From G963662605 sp963667005 (GTDB lineage Bacteria; Bacteroidota; Ignavibacteria; Ignavibacteriales; Ignavibacteriaceae): a stretch of 64,000 nucleotides of DNA. Positions 44,693-51,720 of the stretch are shown here, piece by piece. The stretch lies in the NCBI GenBank assembly GCA_963667005.1, contig OY762937.1, positions 3,534,001-3,598,000 of the forward strand, written 5' to 3'. The notes under the pieces were generated by a model. The model was given only the letters and a program-made list of their open reading frames with translations. It did not search any database and had not been told where the DNA came from. Both the position numbers and the translations under genes were made by a program. The number at the start of each line of letters is the position of its first letter. The first letter of the stretch is position 1.

Positions 44693-45648
44693 GCGATAGT
44701 TCTCCTTATCCCTTCTTCATAGGATGTTGCGGGAAGTTTCCCGAAAACTTTTTTAAACAAAGAGCCGTCGAGAATCAGCCGCTCCTGTTTAAGATATAGC
44801 ATCTCGATAAATTCTTTTACGGTTGCATTGAATAGTCCGAGCAATTTAAAAACCGCCATGACATTCATTCCGCTGATCGATGAATTTTTTCCCGACTGTC
44901 GAACAATCTCTTTGAGATATACTTTTCCCGTAGTTTCCGCGCAGCCCGGAATATTGAACGACCTGCCATTAGCTTCATCAGAGAGCCCTGCAATGGCCAT
45001 TGCCTCACCGCCGTCTTCGATAAAGATAAACTCTTGTGCAACATCCTTATCACCGAACCACATCAGGCTTTTACCGGCAAGTGCTTTAACATAAAACTGC
45101 TCGCTGAATCTATTCACCACGTACGGCCCGTAAAAATCGGGCATACGGATGATCGTATATTTCAATCCGCTTCCTTTGGCGGCATTTTCGAGCATTGCTT
45201 CCATTTCAATACGGATTTTTCCCTTTTTGGTATGAGCCGCGAACGGATGCTGTTCGTTTACGACATGCGTCTGAGCGTGTCCGTACACATACACGTTACC
45301 GGGGAAAACCACTTTGACTTTGTTTTTTACTGCTGCATCAACCGTAACGGCTAACAGCTGCCGCGCTTTCTCCGTCCATACCGGATACGGCACGTTTACA
45401 CAATAATAAACCGTCGAAGCATTTTTAAACACTGCATCAACATCAGCGGGATTTGAGGCATCGCCTTTGACAAACTCCAATTCGTGCAAATCGCCGGCAT
45501 ATTTTTTTGCTTTATCAATATCGCGTACTAAACAGACGACCTTTTCATTTCTGGCGGCCAACGCTTTTGCAGTGGCTCTGCCGATTCCGCCTGTAAAACC
45601 AAGAATAACATGTGTGTTTCTATCCATAACCTTCGCTTTCAAATCCAT
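44665..45648 (-). CDS. NAD-dependent epimerase/dehydratase (atypical SDR)
   Basis: 327 residues. The Rossmann nucleotide-binding motif GFTGGIGRA is at about 17-25. FVKGDASNPADVD, VYVYGHAQ and YTIIRMPDFYGPYV follow extended-SDR order. The catalytic YxxxK Tyr is not at the expected place (HTKKGKIRIEME), so it may be a non-catalytic or atypical SDR. Two starts are possible: 45648, with AGGGGA 11 bases upstream, and 45627 (MDRNTHVIL), closer to the usual N-terminus. Overlaps corA. Substrate unknown. Confidence 0.82.
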   Translation of the reverse strand: MDLKAKVMDRNTHVILGFTGGIGRATAKALAARNEKVVCLVRDIDKAKKYAGDLHELEFVKGDASNPADVDAVFKNASTVYYCVNVPYPVWTEKARQLLAVTVDAAVKNKVKVVFPGNVYVYGHAQTHVVNEQHPFAAHTKKGKIRIEMEAMLENAAKGSGLKYTIIRMPDFYGPYVVNRFSEQFYVKALAGKSLMWFGDKDVAQEFIFIEDGGEAMAIAGLSDEANGRSFNIPGCAETTGKVYLKEIVRQSGKNSSISGMNVMAVFKLLGLFNATVKEFIEMLYLKQERLILDGSLFKKVFGKLPATSYEEGIRRTIAWVKTYYQI

Positions 45649-45687
45649 AAAAATTCAATCCCCTAAATATAATCCATTCTCAAGATT

Positions 45688-45807
45688 AACCGCAAAGCAC
45701 GCAGAGAACGCAAAGTATTTTAATTATAACAAATGGCGATAAGCATGAAATTATGACAGAGTCGGACATAAAATATTCTTAGCGATCTTTGCGCTCTTTG
45801 CGGTTAA
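45688..45807. repeat. CGCAAAG-family inverted repeat pair
   Basis: AACCGCAAAGCACGCAGAGA is the start of the left unit (45688-45715); the right unit (45778-45807) ends CTCTTTGCGGTTAA. They are imperfect inverted copies about 62 bases apart. Related units lie at 46082-46112, 49419-49443, 49736-49759 and 57177-57355. Confidence 0.6.
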
Positions 45808-45839
45808 TTCAAAATATTTGCATCTTGGCCTAAATCGGG

Positions 45840-46009
45840 TATATTCCCTAACGGGAAATGGTGTGGGGTGTGCAATAATTTTCTACAAGGATTGAATGCC
45901 TACGGCATATTGAAAGCCTCTAAACTCATTGCAATGAACTTCCGCGTAGCGGATCAATCCTTGTAGAAATAATTTGATACAATATTCACCTTTCCCGTAC
46001 GGGAATATA
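45840..46009. repeat. Second nested palindromic composite element
   Basis: Outer imperfect arms (45840-45863 and 45987-46009) each contain a CCC-TA/GTA-CGGG core. Inside are perfect 16-bp arms TTTCTACAAGGATTGA (45880-45895) and its complement (45954-45969). Between those are the short stems TGCCTACGGCA (45897-45907) and TCCGCGTAGCGGA (45941-45953). It sits between the divergent SDR and malQ genes, about 230 bases before the malQ start. Confidence 0.75.
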
Positions 46010-46081
46010 TTCCTTTTAACATTTCTGAGGATACGTGGCACGGTAAACGACACAGGATTTCCATTTGTTTTACTAAATAAT

Positions 46082-46112
46082 CTTAGCGGTCTTTGCGATC
46101 TTTGCGGTTAAT
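46082..46112. repeat. CGCAAAG-family unit
   Basis: CTTAGCGGTCTTTGCGATCT begins a unit closely matching 45778-45807, followed by TTTGCGGCTTGGCGGCTTTG. It lies upstream of malQ. Confidence 0.55.
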
Positions 46113-46236
46113 TAAAAAAATTTGCGGCTTGGCGGCTTTGCGTGATTTTTTGTTTTGTGATTTTTTTATAACTTTAGTTAAGTAAATTTTTCATTATTAA
46201 AGTAAACATCACACCACAGTTTTCGAAAGGAAGATT

Positions 46237-47751
46237 ATGAAGATTCAGCGTTCCGCGGGAGTTCTCTGTCATCCTACCTCGTTTCCGGGAAAATTCGGCA
46301 TCGGGGATTTGGGTCCTGAAGCATATAAATTTGTAGACTTTCTCGAGCGTTCGAGCATGAACATCTGGCAGGTATTTCCGCTCGGCCCAACGGGCTACGG
46401 CGACAGCCCTTACCAGTGTTTCTCCGCGTTTGCCGGTAATCCGCTGCTTATCAGCCCGGAAATACTTCTCAATGAGGGATTCCTCACCAAAGACGACATG
46501 CCGCGTACACCGCACTTTGACCACGTAACGATTGACTACGGTAAAGTGATTGACTTCAAATACAAACTGCTCCGCAAAGCATTCGAGAACGCGAAACTGC
46601 AAGCCGATTCTTCCTTCGGTCCCGACTTTGAAAACTTCGAAAAAAAACACAAATACTGGCTTGAAGACTATGCCCTCTTTATGGCTGCAAAGAGTCACCA
46701 TGAAGGCGTGCAGTGGACACAGTGGGATCCGGCAATCGCGCTCCGCAAAAAAGGTGTGTTGAAAGAGTGGAAAGAAAAACTCGCCGACGAAATCCTCTAT
46801 CAGAAATTCATCCAGTTCCAGTTCTTCAAACAGTGGAACAACATCCGCCAGTACGCGAACGATAAAAAAATCAAAGTTATCGGCGATATGCCTATCTTCA
46901 TCGCGTATGACAGTGCTGACCTCTGGGCAAACAAAGAACTGTTCACGGTTGACGGTGAAGGCAGACTCGAATTTGTCGCCGGTGTTCCGCCTGATTATTT
47001 CAGTCCGACCGGACAATTGTGGGGCAACCCGCTCTACCGCTGGGACAAGATGGAAGAAGACGATTTCGAATGGTTCAGAAAAAGAATTGAGAGCCTTCTC
47101 GAAATGTTCGATGTTATCCGCATTGACCACTTCAGAGGCTTCGAAGCATTCTGGCAGATTCCGGGTGACGCACCAACTGCTGAGACCGGTAAATGGGTAA
47201 AAGCTCCCGGCAAAAAATTATTCAAATCAATCATGAAGCATCTCGGCGATGTACCGATTGTTGCGGAAGATCTCGGCGTTATCACAAAAGAAGTCGAAGA
47301 ACTGCGCGATCATTTCAACTTCCCGGGAATCAAAATTTTACAGTTCGCGTTCGGTAAGGATATGGAAAAGAAATTCTTGCCACATAACCACATCCCCAAC
47401 TGCGTTGTGCATACCGGCTCGCATGATAACGATACCACGCGCGGATTCTTTGAAAAAGCGAAAACAGAACCGAACGACATCTATTACTTCGCACAGAAAT
47501 ATCTGAACTATTACGGTGATGATATGTGCTTTGAGATGATTCGTGCGGCGTATGCATCCTGCTCAAACATGGCAATTATTCCGATGCAGGACATTCTCAA
47601 CCTCGGCTCAGAAGCCCGTATGAACTTTCCGGGACGCCTCGGCGGCAACTGGGTATGGCGTTTTGTCTGGGATCAAATAACTCCCGACCTCGAAAACACC
47701 TACCGCTACCTCGGCTACTTCTACGAACGCCCGAAAACCGAGAAAGTATAA
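46237..47751 (+). CDS. malQ: 4-alpha-glucanotransferase (GH77)
   Basis: 504 residues, the compact GH77 form. RSAGVLCHPTSFPGKFGIGD opens the (beta/alpha)8 barrel; DMPIFIAYDSADLWAN, IRIDHFRGFEAFW (nucleophile Asp), VAEDLGV (acid/base Glu) and HTGSHDNDTTRGF (third Asp) are the conserved regions. It transfers glucan segments in glycogen/maltooligosaccharide metabolism. Isolated, with about 180 bases upstream of repeat DNA. The long minus-strand ORF opposite it is a shadow. Confidence 0.96.
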   Translation: MKIQRSAGVLCHPTSFPGKFGIGDLGPEAYKFVDFLERSSMNIWQVFPLGPTGYGDSPYQCFSAFAGNPLLISPEILLNEGFLTKDDMPRTPHFDHVTIDYGKVIDFKYKLLRKAFENAKLQADSSFGPDFENFEKKHKYWLEDYALFMAAKSHHEGVQWTQWDPAIALRKKGVLKEWKEKLADEILYQKFIQFQFFKQWNNIRQYANDKKIKVIGDMPIFIAYDSADLWANKELFTVDGEGRLEFVAGVPPDYFSPTGQLWGNPLYRWDKMEEDDFEWFRKRIESLLEMFDVIRIDHFRGFEAFWQIPGDAPTAETGKWVKAPGKKLFKSIMKHLGDVPIVAEDLGVITKEVEELRDHFNFPGIKILQFAFGKDMEKKFLPHNHIPNCVVHTGSHDNDTTRGFFEKAKTEPNDIYYFAQKYLNYYGDDMCFEMIRAAYASCSNMAIIPMQDILNLGSEARMNFPGRLGGNWVWRFVWDQITPDLENTYRYLGYFYERPKTEKV

Positions 47752-47769
47752 ATCCCCCTTTTAATACAA

Positions 47770-47793
47770 CCTGTCCCTCAAAAGAGGGACAGG
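47770..47793. terminator. Hairpin between convergent malQ and HEPN gene
   Basis: Perfect 10-bp arms (CCTGTCCCTC, 47770-47779, and complement 47784-47793) with an AAAA loop, 19 bases past the malQ stop and 13 before the convergent gene's stop. No T-run follows on the plus strand, so it could be a repeat instead of a terminator. Confidence 0.5.
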
Positions 47794-47805
47794 GTTATCT
47801 AGTTA

Positions 47806-49065
47806 TTATGAAAATTTCAGTTCGTCCAACCAATCGAGTAAATCCTGTTGTTTATTAAATTTAACAGCTTTCTCAAATATTAGGGTTATTACACAACGAC
47901 ATAAATATTCCAAATCATCTACATCTTTTTCTTGAATGCTTTTAAGACCACCATGTGATATTGCACTTCGAAGCCTATACAATTCCTTGACTCTTTTTTT
48001 TATTTTTTTCCTATTTTCAACATTATCTGCAAAAATTAAGGCTACATTTTCTGCAATTGTAGCCGCAATGGGAGCACCGTCTCGAGGTGTAAGTAGCGTC
48101 TCTAAAGCAACTATTAAGTTTAATAGTTTACTTTCAAGTTCACTTTGTGAAATATGTTCAGCATACCAATGAATGGATCTTAACAAGATCTTTTCGATTT
48201 CTGTAGAAGTCGCATATTTCTTTTTCAGAACCTCAAACATCGTATCTATCTTGTTCTGCTTAAGTAAATTAATAGTATCATCGTTTAATTCATAATCCAT
48301 TAAGCGGCCAACTATAGAATATTCATCGGAGAAGGATTTTTTATCCACAGAAATTATGGTAGTAATTAACGTGTCTCTTATAACATCTCCATGAATTCCG
48401 ATATTAACGTTATAACCTTTACTATAAATGGCGGGTATGCTAAATTTTAAAATATCTATAGCCCTTCGTGTTTCATCAAGGGCTCTTTCTCTAGCCCTAG
48501 TCTGATCAGCGCACACAATGAATTCTGAAACAACTTTTCCAGCCAAATTACTTTTTAGTTGGGAACTTTCACTTCTTATGAACTCTTGTTTTTCAGCGTC
48601 GGTATGCCTTGTTGATAATATGATGTTTTCAACATCACTTAAGATTTCATTTATAAATACGTCGTTTCCATGCACAAAAGTAACATTGCCAGCAATTAGT
48701 TTTCCTATTTGCAATTGAATCCCTGTCAAGGGAATTAAGACTCTATATTTCTGATTAAAATCATCTAATTTTTTCAGAAACTCACTCAAGGTTCGCTCTA
48801 CTTCCGACACTTCAAATTCTTTTTTGATTAAGGATACAAGCATTGTTTCGCATTCGGATGTTAAAAATTTTTCTGAAAACTTTTCTGAATAATTTTTAAT
48901 CCCCGACACAGTCGCAATAAAATTCTCAAAAGCTTCGACTCCTTCATCAATGATTGCGAATCTCGCATCTGCTCTTGCAATGACCTTTGTTTGCTTGAAT
49001 CCAGATTCACTAATTGGTCGGATTGATTTAGAAATTTCTAAAATCCTTTTTGGCAGACTTTGCAT
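47806..49065 (-). CDS. HEPN-domain (Apea-like) protein
   Basis: 419 residues. The C-terminal part (about 285-400) reads LLNLIVALETLLTP and later YRLRSAISHGGL; RSAISH is the R-x4-H motif of HEPN ribonucleases, and the layout is like the Apea-type HEPN domain. The first about 270 residues are alpha-rich and unrecognised. GGGAGATGG precedes the ATG. The gene is visibly richer in A/T codons than its neighbours and sits between repeat-filled gaps, which suggests acquisition. Some HEPN proteins of this type act in phage defence; here that is only a possibility. Confidence 0.7.
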   Translation of the reverse strand: MQSLPKRILEISKSIRPISESGFKQTKVIARADARFAIIDEGVEAFENFIATVSGIKNYSEKFSEKFLTSECETMLVSLIKKEFEVSEVERTLSEFLKKLDDFNQKYRVLIPLTGIQLQIGKLIAGNVTFVHGNDVFINEILSDVENIILSTRHTDAEKQEFIRSESSQLKSNLAGKVVSEFIVCADQTRARERALDETRRAIDILKFSIPAIYSKGYNVNIGIHGDVIRDTLITTIISVDKKSFSDEYSIVGRLMDYELNDDTINLLKQNKIDTMFEVLKKKYATSTEIEKILLRSIHWYAEHISQSELESKLLNLIVALETLLTPRDGAPIAATIAENVALIFADNVENRKKIKKRVKELYRLRSAISHGGLKSIQEKDVDDLEYLCRCVITLIFEKAVKFNKQQDLLDWLDELKFS

Positions 49066-49446
49066 AATCCATCTCCCTATTTTTATATATTCAAATTAGA
49101 AACTTTTTGTACATATTCCCATTTTCTGAGGTGAGATAAATTACAAATATTAGCGACAAACGTCAAGGAATTTGAATGCAGTGGGGTTAGCCCGGGTGTT
49201 CTCGGTACAACCGTCTGACGACGGTCACTCGAACACCCTCACTTTCTGATAGTATCGTGATTTGGTTTCTGATGTAGAGACGGCTGGCAGCCGTCTCCCC
49301 TCGTATGTCGCAGTAAATAAAATATCCGATAACGAATAATCATTGGGTGTTGTTGGCGAGTTATTCATTATCACCGGCGCTGCGGGAGACGCGTGCCACG
49401 CGTCTCTACAAAAATAATTTGCGGCTTAGCGTCTTTGCGAGAATTC
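49066..49446. repeat. Gap with clustered palindromes
   Basis: No gene. Perfect or near-perfect palindromes: GGGTGTTC/GAACACCC (49194-49201 and 49231-49238) enclosing ACCGTC/GACGGT, GAGACGGCT/AGCCGTCTC (49277-49297) and GAGACGCGT/ACGCGTCTC (49386-49406). The last two share GAGACG-CGTCTC ends and a three-base loop. A CGCAAAG-type fragment (49419-49443) runs into the next gene's end. Confidence 0.7.
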
Positions 49447-49719
49447 TTATTTCCCGGTGATCAGCATGAACATGGCTTTCTGGGCTTTTACGACTTCCTT
49501 TACTTCTATGGATTCGTAATACGGTTTCCAGTCGGCCATTTTGGTTTCGAATTCTTCCATGTTCTCGACTTCCCAATAACTGATTCCGATGGAAGGGTTG
49601 TCTTTTTCACAGTAAGTCTCACCGAGAATAGCGGAACGGTCTAACGCTCCGGTCATAATTTTTGAGGCGAACTCTTGAAGAGTCTCAACCCGTACCTTAA
49701 CCTTAATTTGTAATATCAT
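49447..49719 (-). CDS. Hypothetical dimeric alpha/beta-barrel-type protein
   Basis: 90 residues, no signal or TM segment. The pattern (short beta start LQIKVKVRVETLQEF, a central ISYWEVENMEEFETK, a C-terminal strand KAMFMLITGK) suggests a ferredoxin-like stand-alone domain as in antibiotic-monooxygenase-type or DUF3303-type proteins. No catalytic residue was identified. It is flanked by repeats on both sides. Confidence 0.6.
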   Translation of the reverse strand: MILQIKVKVRVETLQEFASKIMTGALDRSAILGETYCEKDNPSIGISYWEVENMEEFETKMADWKPYYESIEVKEVVKAQKAMFMLITGK

Positions 49720-49947
49720 AGAGCTCCTTATGATTCACGCAAAGGCGCCAAGACGCCAATTTTATTTTTATGATCTACATAATAGTAGAAAAATGATTTT
49801 CGCCAAAATCAAATTTTCTTTTAAGTACAATTTTAAGGGAGAATTTTTAATCGCGTGAGAATAACGCGCCAGTTATTTTCTATTTACAAAAAAATTTTTG
49901 CGCCTTTGCGCCGTGCCCGCCGGCAGGCGTGGTCTTTGCGAGAATTT
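49720..49947. repeat. Gap with CGCAAAG-type units and palindrome
   Basis: CACGCAAAGGCGCCAAGACG begins a unit at 49736; a reverse-oriented relative (TTTTTGCGCCTTTGCGCC) starts near 49895 and continues through GCCCGCCGGCAGGC to the end of coaX. No gene or clear promoter is visible. Confidence 0.55.
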
Positions 49948-50700
49948 TTAATACAGGGCTTCGTTATGGCCAGCGGAGTAGATGCCGAGGAGGTTGAGTT
50001 CTTCGATGAGTGTATGTGGTAATGTAAGGTTTTTAATAATCGCGCCGCTGTTACCGCCGGTTACAAATACACGGGGTTTCTTTTTGTATTCGTAGTTGAC
50101 TTCTTTATACACCTTTTCAATCGCCGCAACGGTTGAGTTTACAATCCCGCTCGCGATGCATGAATTGGTATCCGTCCCGATAAGCGGAATATCTTTTGAT
50201 AAATCAGCCAGCGGTAGTTGCGCGGTATTTTGCACAAGCGAGCGAAGCATGGTATTGATACCGGGGATGATGAGTCCCCCGATGAAAGCGCCGTTTGCAG
50301 CAATGTTGATTGTCGTTGCGGTGCCGCAGTCAATCGTCATAACGGGCACATCAACCGACTGCATTTTTTCTTTCGTCAGCAGATAATCGAACGCGCCTTC
50401 GAGTCCGCACAAGCGGTCAATGCCCAGAGTCTTGGGTGAATCGTACGCGATTTTAAAATGGAATTTTGATTCGACGGTGAGTACATGGCGGTTGCGGATT
50501 TTTAACGCAGCAGCAACTTGCCGGACTTTATCAAGCTGTTCAGGATCAACTGAGCTGATAACGGCATGCGTGAATGTTTTTCCGCTCAGCATTTCATTCA
50601 GACTCTGTGCTTTAGGCGGATTTATTACATCCGTTAAAACGCCTTCGTTGAACACTCCTGCTTTAATCGCGGAGTTGCCTATGTCAATCGCGAGTATCAT
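49948..50700 (-). CDS. coaX: Type III pantothenate kinase
   Basis: 250 residues. The ASKHA-fold motifs are MILAIDIGNSAIKAGVF (phosphate 1), LGIDRLCGLEGAF, MTIDCGTATTINI and FIGGLIIPG. It makes 4'-phosphopantothenate in coenzyme A synthesis and is the sort without feedback inhibition. It overlaps birA by 4 bases (50697-50700, ATGA), a common pairing. Confidence 0.95.
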   Translation of the reverse strand: MILAIDIGNSAIKAGVFNEGVLTDVINPPKAQSLNEMLSGKTFTHAVISSVDPEQLDKVRQVAAALKIRNRHVLTVESKFHFKIAYDSPKTLGIDRLCGLEGAFDYLLTKEKMQSVDVPVMTIDCGTATTINIAANGAFIGGLIIPGINTMLRSLVQNTAQLPLADLSKDIPLIGTDTNSCIASGIVNSTVAAIEKVYKEVNYEYKKKPRVFVTGGNSGAIIKNLTLPHTLIEELNLLGIYSAGHNEALY

Positions 50701-51497
50701 AAACTGAGAACGCTTACATCGCCATATTGAATTTTAATAATTTCATCATCCTGACGTAACAGCAGGTTACCCTGGTCATCAATGTCATCGAATATACCGA
50801 TAAGCTCTTTACCATCGCGTGCGACGAGTACTTTATCACCGATAAACGGACAGCGTTCACGCCACCTGTTGAAAATAATGGAAGGCTGTTTTACCGCGAT
50901 AGCAATAATCTCTTCGATGTGATTCAACATTTCGGCAAGAGTCTTTTCGCGCTCTACCTCCATACCGGTTTCGTTAACCACCGATGTCGGCGGAACGTTA
51001 TAGGTACCCTGAAAATGTATCTGATTAATATTTACGCCGATACCTGCAACTAATCTGTTAATGCTGCTGCCGGTCGAGGAAGATTCCAGCAGAATGCCTG
51101 CAATCTTTTTACCACCGACCAGAACATCGTTCGGCCATTTGACCTGGGTTTTGATCTGGAAAAGTGTTTCAATGGTTTCGGCTACCGATACCGCCAAAGC
51201 GAAGTTGATGGCAATCAGGGACTTGTTGAGAACCGCGCGGTCGGTCACAAGGAAAGAGAATGTCAGGTTCATCGCCTTGGAGCTGTACCACTGGCGTTCG
51301 AGTCTGCCCTTTCCTTCGGTCTGCTTTTCGGCGAGGACGACGGTACCGTTCAGGTCGGCATTCGCCTTTTCCATGAGGAAACTATTGGTTGAGTCTATTT
51401 CATCAAGATAGAGGAAACTTCTACCCAGCCATTCTGTCTCAAGGCGGATGTCAAATTTCTTCAAATCAAATAAAATTTCAAGTTTTTGCTGCTTCAT
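50697..51497 (-). CDS. birA: Biotin-[acetyl-CoA-carboxylase] ligase
   Basis: 266 residues, catalytic domain only, without an N-terminal helix-turn-helix, so it is not a repressor. The ATP/biotin loop is GKGRLERQWYS (GRGRxxRxW-like), and KWPNDVLVGGKKIAGIL is present; a C-terminal SH3-like domain follows. It starts 8 bases from the first TGTCAT copy in the divergent gap with dnaK. It attaches biotin to carrier proteins. Confidence 0.95.
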   Translation of the reverse strand: MKQQKLEILFDLKKFDIRLETEWLGRSFLYLDEIDSTNSFLMEKANADLNGTVVLAEKQTEGKGRLERQWYSSKAMNLTFSFLVTDRAVLNKSLIAINFALAVSVAETIETLFQIKTQVKWPNDVLVGGKKIAGILLESSSTGSSINRLVAGIGVNINQIHFQGTYNVPPTSVVNETGMEVEREKTLAEMLNHIEEIIAIAVKQPSIIFNRWRERCPFIGDKVLVARDGKELIGIFDDIDDQGNLLLRQDDEIIKIQYGDVSVLSL

Positions 51498-51504
51498 ACT
51501 TATC

Positions 51505-51572
51505 TGTCATTTTGTCATATAAATTTCATTGTCATAATGTCATATTTTTCAGTATTTTTGCCATATTGTCAC
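51505..51572. promoter_or_regulatory. Three pairs of 8-bp-spaced TGTCAT repeats
   Basis: TGTCAT occurs at 51505 and 51513, again at 51530 and 51538, and in altered form at 51559 (TGCCAT) and 51567 (TGTCAC). Each pair has the second copy starting exactly 8 bases after the first; pair spacing is 25 and 29 bases. They are in the birA-dnaK divergent gap, 60-130 bases before the -24/-12 promoter. They look like a multi-site activator or repressor binding region, not random AT-rich sequence. Confidence 0.6.
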
Positions 51573-51633
51573 CGGAGATTTTCAGCCGTTTTCTAAGTGC
51601 TTATTTTATATAGACTTAAAAAATGGCGATTCC

Positions 51634-51649
51634 TGGCACATTAATTGTT
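51634..51649 (+). promoter_or_regulatory. Putative sigma-54 (-24/-12) promoter of dnaK
   Basis: TGGCACATTAATTGTT: the GG (51635-51636) is followed after ten bases by GT (51647-51648) where GC is consensus. TGGCAC-N5-TTG matches the -24/-12 form otherwise. A start near 51660 would give a leader of about 60 bases, ending in AGGAGA 9 bases before ATG. No CIRCE repeat was found. The call is sequence-only. Confidence 0.5.
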
Positions 51650-51720
51650 TGTATAGGGCAGTTAAAAACTGACAATGATACTGCGAAAATACGAAAATTT
51701 AACGATAGGAGACATATAAA

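Noticed and set aside
46174..47130. 318-codon minus-strand ORF opposite malQ
   Set aside because: Shadow of malQ, whose GH77 motifs are complete on the plus strand; no recognisable product.
51505..51572. CRISPR-like repeat array
   Set aside because: Units are only 6 bases with 2-base gaps and no spacers; read as protein-binding sites.
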